Shown: positions 1-6,282 of the stretch, piece after piece | Layout of the letters: each line of letters starts with the position of its first letter | How positions within the stretch are numbered: position 1 is the stretch's first letter | Program-made: the position numbers and the translations under genes | The notes under the pieces: model-generated | What the model saw: the letters and a program-made list of their open reading frames with translations, nothing else | What the model was told of the DNA's origin: nothing | Databases searched by the model: none | NCBI GenBank assembly: GCA_035293245.1 | Contig: DATDOO010000225.1 | Span: 1-7,845, forward strand | Length of the DNA: 7,845 bases | Reading direction: 5' to 3' | DNA from: DATDOO01 sp035293245 | GTDB lineage: Bacteria > Pseudomonadota > Gammaproteobacteria > Methylococcales > Methylococcaceae

Positions 1-44
1 GAACGGCGACAAGCCACTTTGCGCCGATTGCAGCGCGGCATCCC

Positions 45-77
45 GTAGCCCGGAGGCGCGCTAGCGCGTCCGGGAAC
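45..77. repeat. REP-like palindromic repeat, left copy
   Basis: This is a nested palindrome. Outer arms CCCGGA and TCCGGG flank a perfect 12-bp self-complementary core (CGCGCTAGCGCG), with a GG bulge on one side. The flanks GTAG on the left and GAAC on the right recur, inverted, in the copy at 121-156. It resembles the REP-type elements that occur many times in gammaproteobacterial genomes. Family membership cannot be confirmed without genome-wide copies. Confidence 0.75.
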
Positions 78-120
78 CCACGCCGACGATACGACCCGCC
101 GCCGTTGTTCTCCCGGCACC

Positions 121-156
121 GTTCCCGGACGCCCCGCGGCGGGGCCTCCGGGCTAC
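121..156. repeat. REP-like palindromic repeat, right inverted copy
   Basis: This is the inverted partner of the repeat at 45-77. Both ends match the reverse complement of that copy (GTTCCCGGACGC at the left end, GCCTCCGGGCTAC at the right end). The central core differs: a GC-rich hairpin CCCCGC-G-GCGGGG replaces the CGCGCTAGCGCG core. It starts 10 bp beyond the stop of the minus-strand VOC gene, so a transcript from that gene would run into the hairpin. There is no T-run, so an ordinary intrinsic terminator is not shown. Confidence 0.75.
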
Positions 157-166
157 CTTGGCGCGA

Positions 167-562
167 TCACGCGTCCGGCATGCAGGTGTAGGCGATGACG
201 TTGATCGTGGCTCCCTGGGGGTCCTGCAGGACAGCGAAGCGGCCGACTCCGGGAATGTCCTGGGGCGGCAGGCAAACCTTGCCGCCCAGTTCCACCGCGA
301 GTTCGGCGGCGGCGTCCACGTCGTCCACCGTGACGTACACGCCCCAGGCTGGCGGCATGCCCTCGGCGGCGGGCGGGATGGCCATTAGGCCGCCCATCTG
401 TTCGCCGCCGTATTTCAGCAGGGTGTAGTGCGTGTTGGGCTCGGCCGCGGTCTCGAACGCCCAGTTGAAGAGCTTGCCGTAAAAAGTCCTGGCGTTCGCC
501 ACATCGGTGGTCATCAGTTCGCACCAACTGAAGGCGCCATGAAGTTTGTACTTGTCGTCCAT
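167..562 (-). CDS. VOC family protein (glyoxalase/bleomycin-resistance fold)
   Basis: A 131-residue protein, the size of a single vicinal-oxygen-chelate domain or of the COG3324-type proteins annotated as related to lactoylglutathione lyase. The N-terminal half carries the opening beta strand and helix typical of the family (GAFSWCELMTTD at 9-20, then RTFYGKLFNW at 25-34). The second half repeats the fold: a strand and helix around WGVYVTVDDVDAA (73-85), then GRFAVLQDPQGATINVI (107-123). The ATG at 562 is preceded by AGGAG (complement at 570-574) with a 7-nt spacer, which fixes the start. There is no signal peptide, so it should be cytoplasmic. The substrate cannot be read from the sequence: VOC proteins include isomerases, dioxygenases and resistance proteins. 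It appears monocistronic, transcribed away from the methyltransferase gene. Fold assignment is firm; function is open. Confidence 0.9.
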   Translation of the reverse strand: MDDKYKLHGAFSWCELMTTDVANARTFYGKLFNWAFETAAEPNTHYTLLKYGGEQMGGLMAIPPAAEGMPPAWGVYVTVDDVDAAAELAVELGGKVCLPPQDIPGVGRFAVLQDPQGATINVIAYTCMPDA

Positions 563-889
563 ATCCGTGCTCCTGCATTGCGTTGAAAAATGCCCGCGGG
601 GCGAAATGGAATCCCCGCCGGACGTGCCAAATGTTCCGCGAGGCTCTTGACGCCGGCAAGACCGGCCTCCAAATCCTTGCCCAAGATGAGACTCGAACGA
701 ATCGACATTGTTCGGGCGCCATTTCTTAGCCGGCGGGCGGTCGCTGGGATTGCGGCTCGCCCCAAGGTCGGCGCGGGCGGCACACTTTCGTCCGTTGCCG
801 TTGTCCTATGATTCACTGTGGCGATCGTGCATGGCGATGGGGTGATTTCCTGTCGGGCCGGTATCGCCACCGACGGATGGGAGATTGCC
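563..889. other. Divergent intergenic region without a convincing gene
   Basis: These 327 bp separate the minus-strand VOC start from the plus-strand methyltransferase start. They hold the VOC ribosome-binding site, a possible promoter near 807-812, and an 8-bp inverted pair GTGGCGAT (818-825) and ATCGCCAC (863-870) that could form a stem in the methyltransferase leader. Open frames on both strands cross the region but lack good ribosome-binding sites and family resemblance. The best of them is a 64-residue minus-strand frame starting at the ATG at 708, which I could not support as a gene. Confidence 0.6.
807..812 (+). promoter_or_regulatory. Possible -10 element for the methyltransferase-permease unit
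   Basis: TATGAT matches the sigma-70 -10 consensus in five of six positions and lies in a relatively AT-rich patch 78 bp before the ATG at 890. No good -35 is visible 16-18 bp upstream, so the call is tentative. Confidence 0.3.
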
Positions 890-1633
890 ATGAGCCGATA
901 CACAGCGGTACGCCTAACGATGGCGGTGTGGGTGCTCGGGTGGGCTTTGGGGTGCGGCGCTGCCCCGGCGGCCGAGCAGGCAGATTACGCGGCGGAGCGC
1001 CAGCGCATGGTCGAGCAGCAGTTGTCCGGCCTGTGGCGCGGCATCAGGAACCCGGCGGTGCTCAAGGCCATGGGTAGCGTGCCGCGCCACGAGTTTGTCC
1101 CGGAGGCGCAGCGTCCTTACGCTTACGCCGACCACGCCCTGCCCATCGGCTATGGCCAGACCATCTCCCAGCCCTACGTAGTGGCCTTCATGACCGAACA
1201 GCTCGATCCGCGGCCCACCGACAAGGTTCTGGAGATCGGCACGGGTTCCGGTTATCAGGCGGCGGTTTTGTCCGGCCTGGTGGCGTCGGTGTACAGCATC
1301 GAGATCGTCGAACCCCTGGCGCGCCAGGCGGAAGCGCTGCTCAAGCGGCTGGGTTACGACAACGTGCGGGTGCGCGCCGGCGACGGCTACCGAGGCTGGC
1401 CGGAGGCGGCGCCTTTCGACGCCATCATCGTTACCGCCGCGCCGGATCATGTGCCTGAGCCCTTGGTGGAGCAATTGAAGGACGGCGGGCGCATGATTAT
1501 TCCCGTGGGCGAGTTGGGCGGCCAGGAGCTGATTCTGCTCAAGAAAAAAGGCATTCGTCTGGACCGGGAGGCGGTGCTGCCGGTGCGCTTCGTGCCCATG
1601 ACCGGCGAAAGCCGGAAGAAGAAATCGCCGTGA
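890..1633 (+). CDS. pcm: Protein-L-isoaspartate O-methyltransferase with signal peptide
   Basis: A 247-residue enzyme that uses S-adenosylmethionine to methylate isoaspartyl residues formed by protein ageing, starting their repair. Visible features are the substrate-loop segment PIGYGQTISQP (85-95), SAM motif I VLEIGTGSGY (113-122), the acidic post-I strand YSIEIVEPL (135-143), PFDAIIVTAAPDHVPEPL (175-192) and GGRMIIPVG (199-207). E. coli Pcm has 208 residues; the excess here is an N-terminal stretch with basic residues, a hydrophobic run (about 11-21) and a likely signal-peptidase I site in the AAPAAEQ segment (24-30). The product is therefore probably periplasmic. ALGC (19-22) is only a poor lipobox. 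An upstream in-frame GTG at 818 exists, but the ATG at 890 has GGGAG at 879-883 with 6-nt spacing and puts the signal peptide at the N-terminus, so I chose it. Its stop overlaps the permease start. Confidence 0.93.
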   Translation: MSRYTAVRLTMAVWVLGWALGCGAAPAAEQADYAAERQRMVEQQLSGLWRGIRNPAVLKAMGSVPRHEFVPEAQRPYAYADHALPIGYGQTISQPYVVAFMTEQLDPRPTDKVLEIGTGSGYQAAVLSGLVASVYSIEIVEPLARQAEALLKRLGYDNVRVRAGDGYRGWPEAAPFDAIIVTAAPDHVPEPLVEQLKDGGRMIIPVGELGGQELILLKKKGIRLDREAVLPVRFVPMTGESRKKKSP

Positions 1634-2922
1634 CGCCGGAACAGGAAAAGACCTGGGCCGGCCAGCGTCCCTTGGGCCTGGCGACGGCCATGGCCCTGGT
1701 GGTGGCCAGTATGATCGGCACCGGCGTGTTCACCACCAGCGGCTTTCTGCTGGCGGATTTGCGATCCCCCTGGCTGGTGCTGCTGGCGTGGCTGGTGGGC
1801 GGAATCCTGGCCACCTGCGGGGCCTTGAGCTACGGCGCCCTGGCCAGGCGTTTCCCCGAGTCGGGCGGCGAATACGTGTTCCTGTCGCATACCCTGCATC
1901 CGGCCGCCGGCCACAGTGCCGGCTGGGTGTCGCTGCTGGTGGGATTCTCCGCGCCCCTGGCGACGTCCGCGTTCGGTTTCGGCGAATACGTCAAGGACTG
2001 GTTCCCGCGCTGGTCGCCCCAGGAGTTGGGCTCGGTACTGCTGGTGGCCTTCGCCCTCATTCATGCCAAAAACGCGGTGCATGGCGCCTGGGTACAGAAT
2101 TTCGCCGTCGGCCTGAAGGTGCTGCTCATGGCCGCATTCATTGTGCTGGCCCTGCCGCGTCTGCCTGGCGCGCCGCCCAGCGGGGCGGAGGTGAGCGCGA
2201 CGTCGCCGGGCGCTCTCGCCGTGTCGCTGGTGTGGGTTTTCTTCAGCTATTCCGGGTGGAATGCGGCGGTCTACATCGGCGGCGAGGTGCGCGACCCGCA
2301 ACGCACCCTGCCGCGCGCCCTGCTGCTGGGAACCGTCCTGGTCACGGCGCTCTACCTGGCGCTGAACGCGGCGTTCGTGTTCGCGGCGCCGCTGGTGGAA
2401 CTGGCCGGCAGGGTGGACATCGGCCGCGTGGCCGCCCGGGCACTGGGCGGACAGGGATGGGCCGACGCGCTGTCCGGACTGGTGGCGCTGGCGCTGGCCA
2501 CCTCCGTGTCGGCGATGATGATGGCCGGTCCCCGCGTATACGCCCGCATCGCCCTGGACGGCGTGCTGCCGCGCTTCCTGGCCGGCGGCGGGCGCGCGCC
2601 GCGCGCGGCCATCGCTTTGCAATGCGTTCTGGCCCTGCTGCTCCTGTGGAGTTCCACTTTCAAAGGACTCCTGACCTACATCGGTTTCACCCTCGGTCTG
2701 ACCACGGCGGCCGCGGTTGTGGGCCTGATCCGTCTGAAGCTGAAGGAGGGCGACGCCCTGGAAGTGTCCGGCTGGCCGTGGGTGCCCGGCGCGTTCCTGC
2801 TGGGCACGCTGGCCATGACCGCCTTCGCGGTGCTGCGCCAGCCGGTGGAAAGCCTGTACGGTTTTGCCACCCTTGGGCTGGGGTGGTTCTCCTGGCGTGC
2901 GAGCGGGGCGCATCTGCGCTGA
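1630..2922 (+). CDS. APC-superfamily amino acid permease
   Basis: A 430-residue integral inner-membrane transporter with about 12 predicted helices (near 17-38, 48-70, 97-120, 132-150, 154-176, 194-216, 229-252, 279-300, 326-342, 346-368, 381-402 and 408-422). Family marks are the broken helix-1 motif SMIGTGVFTTSG (27-38), the RFPESGGEYVFL segment after helix 2 (74-85), the helix-6 motif FFSYSGWNAAVYI (204-216) followed by GEVRDPQRTLPRAL (218-231), and PRVYARIALDG after helix 8 (301-311). These are typical of APC/LAT-type amino acid carriers. The exact substrate and the mode (antiport or proton symport) cannot be inferred. The GTG start lies in a GTGA overlap with the methyltransferase stop and has GGAAGAAG at 1614-1621, so translation is probably coupled. 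Co-transcription with a periplasmic repair methyltransferase is unexpected and has no obvious functional explanation. Confidence 0.92.
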   Translation: MTPEQEKTWAGQRPLGLATAMALVVASMIGTGVFTTSGFLLADLRSPWLVLLAWLVGGILATCGALSYGALARRFPESGGEYVFLSHTLHPAAGHSAGWVSLLVGFSAPLATSAFGFGEYVKDWFPRWSPQELGSVLLVAFALIHAKNAVHGAWVQNFAVGLKVLLMAAFIVLALPRLPGAPPSGAEVSATSPGALAVSLVWVFFSYSGWNAAVYIGGEVRDPQRTLPRALLLGTVLVTALYLALNAAFVFAAPLVELAGRVDIGRVAARALGGQGWADALSGLVALALATSVSAMMMAGPRVYARIALDGVLPRFLAGGGRAPRAAIALQCVLALLLLWSSTFKGLLTYIGFTLGLTTAAAVVGLIRLKLKEGDALEVSGWPWVPGAFLLGTLAMTAFAVLRQPVESLYGFATLGLGWFSWRASGAHLR

Positions 2923-2962
2923 CGGGCATGCGGCTGTTTCCGTTCATCCTTGCGCGGAACCT

Positions 2963-3024
2963 GTAGGGGCGAATTTATTCGCCAAGAACCAGGCCGAGAT
3001 ACGGGGCGAACCAGTTCGCCCCTA
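2963..3024. repeat. Inverted pair of palindromic repeats at the convergent gene junction
   Basis: Two hairpins lie head to head. The first is GGCGAAT-TT-ATTCGCC (2968-2983). The second is the perfect 9-bp palindrome GGGGCGAAC-CA-GTTCGCCCC (3003-3022). The outer ends also pair perfectly: TAGGGGCGAA (2964-2973) with TTCGCCCCTA (3015-3024), so one long stem is an alternative fold. The element fills most of the gap between the permease and phosphorylase stops, and its last triplet is the phosphorylase stop codon (TAG read on the minus strand). It may block transcription from both sides, but no T-run follows either hairpin. It looks like a dispersed repeat of a different family from the one at 45-156. 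Confidence 0.8.
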
Positions 3025-5514
3025 AAAATCCACCGGCACCGGCGTGGCCCGCCACATGTCGCGGCAGTATTCGGCGATGGAGCGGTCCGAGGAGAACTTG
3101 CCGATGCGGGCCACGTTGAGGATGGACATGCGCGTCCACTGACGGCTGTCGCGGTAGGTTTCACCGATGCGGTCCTGGCAGGCGACGTAGGCCGCATAGT
3201 CGGCGAGGGCCAGATAAGTGTCCTGGGAAAGCAGGTGGTCGACGAGGGGCTGGAACACGCTCCGGTCGCCCTGGGCGAAGAAGCCGCTGCCGATCAGGTT
3301 GATCGCTTCCTTGAGTTCGTCATTGTTCCAGTAGATTTCCCAAGGCCGGTAGCCGCCGGCCTGCAGGTGCGCGGCTTCGTCGGCAGTCAGGCCGAACAGG
3401 AAGAAGTTTTCCGCGCCGACCTCCTCGCGGATTTCCACGTTGGCTCCGTCCAGCGTGCCGATGGTCAGCGCGCCGTTCATGGAGAACTTCATGTTGCCGG
3501 TGCCGGAGGCTTCCTTGCCCGCCAGGGAGATTTGCTGGGACAGGTCTGCCGCCGGGTACACCCAATGGCCGAGCTTGACGCTGAAGTTGGGCAGAAACAC
3601 CACCTTCAGTCGGCCGGCCACGTCCGGGTCGCGGTTGACCATGTCGGCCACGGCGTTGACGAGGCGGATGGTGAGCTTGGCCAGGTAATAGGCCGGCGCC
3701 GCCTTGCCGCCGAACAGGAAGGTGCGCGGCGTGATGTCCAGGGCGGGATTGCGCTTGAGGCGGTTGTAAAGCGTGACGATGTGCAGCACGTTGAGGTGCT
3801 GGCGCTTGTATTCGTGAATCCGTTTGGCCTGCACGTCGAACAGGCTGTCCGGGTCGATGGACACCCCGCAGCGCTGCTCGACGACTCTGGCGAGCGCCGC
3901 CTTGCGTTCGTGCTTGATGCGTCGCCACTCGTCCTGGAACGCCGCGTCGTCCGCATGGGGTTCCAGGCCGCGCAAGCGGGTGAGGTCGCCGATCCAGCCG
4001 TCGCCCAGGGTTTTGCTGAGCAGGCTGGTGAGCCCCGGGTTGACCAGCATCAGGAAACGGCGCGGGGTTACGCCGTTGGTCTTGTTCTGGAATTTTTCCG
4101 GCCACAGGGCGTGGAAATCCGCCAGCACGGTTTCCTTGAGGAGGCGGCAGTGCAGCTCGGCGACGCCGTTGATCGCATAGCTGCCGATGCAGGCCAGATG
4201 GGCCATGCGCACGGAGCGCGGCTCCGTTTCGTCGATGATCGACAGCCGCTGGATGCGCTCCTCGTCGAAAGGGTAGCGGGGACGGATTTCGTTGAGGAAA
4301 CGGGCGTTGATCTCATAGATCAGTTCCAGATGGCGCGGCAGGAGGCTCTCGAACAGGGGGACCGACCACTTCTCCAGGGCCTCGGGCAGCAGGGTGTGGT
4401 TGGTGTAGGCGAAGGTGTGGCGGGTGACGTTCCACGCCGTATCCCAGCCCAGGCCGTGCTCGTCCACCAGCAGGCGCATCAGCTCCGCCACCGCGATGGC
4501 CGGATGGGTGTCGTTGAGCTGGACGGTGAACTTCTCGTGGAAGCGCTCCACCGGTAGGCCGGTGCTGAGGTGAATGCGCAGCATGTCCTGCAGGGAGCAG
4601 GTGACGAAGAAGTGTTGCTGCAGCAGCCGCAGGCGCTTGCCGATGTCCGGCTCGTCGTTGGGATAGAGGATCTTGCTGATGGTCTCGGAGCGCACTTCGC
4701 GCAAAACGGCGCCGTAGTAGTCGCCGCGGTTGAAAACGCTGAAATCGAAAGCTTCCGGCGCTTCCGCGCTCCACAGGCGCATCAGGTTCACGGTGTTCAC
4801 GCCGTGGCCGAGGATGGGCGTGTCGATGGCCACGCCGCGGAAAATTTCATGGGGCAACCAGCGGACGTGGAAGTTGCCGTGCTCGTCGCTGTACTGCTCC
4901 GTGTGGCCGCCTATTTTGACTTCGTAAACGATGTGCGGCCGCCGCACCTCCCAGGGGTTGCCGTAGTGCAGCCAGTTGTCGGTGATCTCCACCTGGCTGC
5001 CGTTGCGGATGTCCTGGTTGAAGATGCCGAATTCGTAGCGGATGCCGTAGCTGATGGCGGGGATTTGCAGGGTGGCCAGGGAATCCATGAAGCAGGCCGC
5101 CAGCCGGCCGAGGCCGCCGTTGCCCAGGCCCGGCTCCTCTTCGTGTGCGATGAGCGTCTCCAGGTCGATCCCCAGCCCCGCCAGCGCCTTGCGGGTGTTT
5201 TCCCGGATGCCGAGATTGAGCAGGTTGTTGCCCATGAAAGGGCCGGGCAGGTATTCGGCGGAGAGATAGCCGACCGTGCGCGGATTGGTTTTCTGGTAGG
5301 TGTGGATGGTGCTGACCCAGCGGTGCAGCAGGCGGTCGCGGATGGTGTAGGCGAGCGCCTGGTACTGGTCGCCGATGGTGGCGACCTCCAGAAATCGCCC
5401 CTGGACGTAAAACAGGTTGTCCAGAAACGCCCGGCGGATGGAGTCTTCGCCCAAGCCGGTGCGGGTACTCTCGTAGCCGTTTGGCTTGCCGGAGGTGTGA
5501 GGCTGCGCGGCCAT
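3022..5514 (-). CDS. glgP: Glycogen/alpha-glucan phosphorylase
   Basis: An 830-residue cytoplasmic, PLP-dependent enzyme that releases glucose-1-phosphate from alpha-1,4-glucan ends with inorganic phosphate. E. coli GlgP has 815 residues, so this is full length. In order it shows an N-terminal phosphorylase start (NLFYVQGRFLEVATIGDQY), TVGYLSAEYLPGPFMGNN, the glycine-rich loop GLGNGGLGRLAACFMDSL, VQLNDTHPAIAVAEL, the phosphate/substrate motif KRIHEYKRQ (564-572) and the PLP-lysine motif EASGTGNMKF (668-677, lysine 676). The frame stays open upstream to 5994, but the ATG at 5514 has a strong GGAGG (complement 5522-5526) with 7-nt spacing, and the upstream extension is antisense to lexA. No other glycogen gene lies in the window, so it seems monocistronic. 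Polymer preference (glycogen or maltodextrin) is not decidable here. Confidence 0.97.
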   Translation of the reverse strand: MAAQPHTSGKPNGYESTRTGLGEDSIRRAFLDNLFYVQGRFLEVATIGDQYQALAYTIRDRLLHRWVSTIHTYQKTNPRTVGYLSAEYLPGPFMGNNLLNLGIRENTRKALAGLGIDLETLIAHEEEPGLGNGGLGRLAACFMDSLATLQIPAISYGIRYEFGIFNQDIRNGSQVEITDNWLHYGNPWEVRRPHIVYEVKIGGHTEQYSDEHGNFHVRWLPHEIFRGVAIDTPILGHGVNTVNLMRLWSAEAPEAFDFSVFNRGDYYGAVLREVRSETISKILYPNDEPDIGKRLRLLQQHFFVTCSLQDMLRIHLSTGLPVERFHEKFTVQLNDTHPAIAVAELMRLLVDEHGLGWDTAWNVTRHTFAYTNHTLLPEALEKWSVPLFESLLPRHLELIYEINARFLNEIRPRYPFDEERIQRLSIIDETEPRSVRMAHLACIGSYAINGVAELHCRLLKETVLADFHALWPEKFQNKTNGVTPRRFLMLVNPGLTSLLSKTLGDGWIGDLTRLRGLEPHADDAAFQDEWRRIKHERKAALARVVEQRCGVSIDPDSLFDVQAKRIHEYKRQHLNVLHIVTLYNRLKRNPALDITPRTFLFGGKAAPAYYLAKLTIRLVNAVADMVNRDPDVAGRLKVVFLPNFSVKLGHWVYPAADLSQQISLAGKEASGTGNMKFSMNGALTIGTLDGANVEIREEVGAENFFLFGLTADEAAHLQAGGYRPWEIYWNNDELKEAINLIGSGFFAQGDRSVFQPLVDHLLSQDTYLALADYAAYVACQDRIGETYRDSRQWTRMSILNVARIGKFSSDRSIAEYCRDMWRATPVPVDF

Positions 5515-5617
5515 GGTACGTCCTCCAGGTTCGTTGACGAGGAAGCATTCTGATCGATTTGTCCCGCTCCTGGAAGCCGCGGGCGGGGCAGGCCGGTGGG
5601 CCGTTACGCCATCCTTC

Positions 5618-5646
5618 TTGTATCCCTGCGCAAGACGAAGCATACT
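5618..5646 (+). promoter_or_regulatory. Predicted sigma-70 promoter of the lexA-imuA-imuB operon
   Basis: A -35 element TTGTAT (5618-5623) and a -10 element CATACT (5641-5646) are separated by exactly 17 bp. The -35 matches the consensus in three of six bases and the -10 in four of six. The -10 overlaps the left half of the LexA box, the arrangement expected for autorepression by blocking RNA polymerase. The 162-bp gap must also hold the divergent glgP promoter, for which I see no clear elements. Confidence 0.5.
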
Positions 5647-5662
5647 GCACATAAAAACAGTA
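5643..5662 (+). promoter_or_regulatory. LexA (SOS) box upstream of lexA
   Basis: The sequence reads TACTGC-N8-ACAGTA with an AT-rich centre. The E. coli-type consensus is TACTGT-N8-ACAGTA, so only one half-site base differs (C for T at position 6). It ends 14 bp before the lexA ATG and overlaps the predicted -10. I found no second box before imuA or imuB, so the three genes are probably controlled together from this site. Confidence 0.85.
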
Positions 5663-5676
5663 TCCATAAAGGCACC

Positions 5677-6282
5677 ATGAAACCACTCACCGACCGCCAG
5701 CGGGAAATCCTCGCCTTCATCGAAAAGACGCTGATGCAGGAAGGCTTCCCGCCCACCATCGCCGAAATCACCCGGGCTTTCCGGGTGCGTTCCACCAACA
5801 GCATCCGCGGGCATCTGCAGGCCCTGGCACGCAAGGGCGCCATCGAGCTGGTGCCTGCCGCCTCGCGGGGCATCCGCCTGCTCCGGCCCGCCGAGGAAGG
5901 GCTGCCGCTGATCGGCCAGGTGGCGGCGGGGCGGCCCATCCTGGCGGCGGAGCATATCGAGCGCTACTGCCGGCTGGGTCCGGAGCTGTTCCACAACCAG
6001 GCCGATTACCTCCTGAGGGTGCGGGGCCTGAGCATGCGCGACGCCGGCATCCTGGACGGCGACCTCCTGGCGGTGCGGCGCACCCCGGAGGCCAGAGCCG
6101 GGCAGATCGTGGTGGCGCGCCTCTCCGACGAGGTGACGGTCAAGCGGTTAAGGCTGGAAGGCGGCAAGGCCCTTCTGGAGCCGGCCAACCCGGATTTCGC
6201 GCCGATCGAGGTCGATCTGGAGCGGGAAGCCTTGGCCATCGAAGGCGTGGTGGTGGGCGTGATCCGTACCGAGCCGGCATGA
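5677..6282 (+). CDS. lexA: LexA repressor, SOS regulator and self-cleaving protease
   Basis: A 201-residue repressor (E. coli LexA has 202). The N-terminal winged helix opens with MKPLTDRQREILAFI, with recognition-helix region RSTNSIRGHLQALARKG (38-54) and SRGIRLL (63-69). The C-terminal S24 peptidase domain keeps the cleavage site Ala84-Gly85 (QVAAGRP), nucleophile Ser119 (GLSMRD) and general base Lys156 (EVTVKRL), numbered exactly as in E. coli. RecA-stimulated self-cleavage is therefore expected. Compared with E. coli, Ser39 and Asn41 are kept, but positions 42, 44 and 45 are Ser, Arg and Gly instead of Ala, Glu and Glu. The frame is open from 5596, but the ATG at 5677 follows AAAGG (5668-5672) and aligns with the family start. 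It leads an imu cassette, like the LexA2 proteins of Pseudomonas putida and Xanthomonas; whether the genome has another lexA is unknown. Its stop overlaps the imuA start (ATGA). Confidence 0.97.
   Translation: MKPLTDRQREILAFIEKTLMQEGFPPTIAEITRAFRVRSTNSIRGHLQALARKGAIELVPAASRGIRLLRPAEEGLPLIGQVAAGRPILAAEHIERYCRLGPELFHNQADYLLRVRGLSMRDAGILDGDLLAVRRTPEARAGQIVVARLSDEVTVKRLRLEGGKALLEPANPDFAPIEVDLEREALAIEGVVVGVIRTEPA

Noticed and set aside
1..44. Possible 3' end of a gene entering from the left edge
   Set aside because: Two plus frames are open here, one ending at the TAG at 46-48 and the other at the TAG at 62-64 inside the repeat. The stretch is too short to support either as coding.
514..708. Possible 64-residue minus-strand peptide upstream of the VOC gene
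   Set aside because: It has no good ribosome-binding site, overlaps the VOC start in another frame and resembles no family I recognise.
1447..2913. 488-codon minus-strand open frame across the permease gene
   Set aside because: It is antisense to a clear 12-helix APC permease. Its low-complexity Gln/Gly/Arg-rich translation is the expected mirror of hydrophobic high-GC codons.
3003..3030. Classical rho-independent terminator for permease or glgP
   Set aside because: The stem is strong, but on neither strand is it followed by a T-run, so it was called as a repeat only.
2950..4557. 535-codon plus-strand open frame across the phosphorylase gene
   Set aside because: It is antisense to glgP, whose family motifs are unambiguous. 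The translation shows no family features and is a typical high-GC shadow frame.
5515..5994. N-terminal extension of the phosphorylase frame by 160 codons
   Set aside because: The extension is antisense to lexA, while the ATG at 5514 has a strong ribosome-binding site and matches the usual start of the family.
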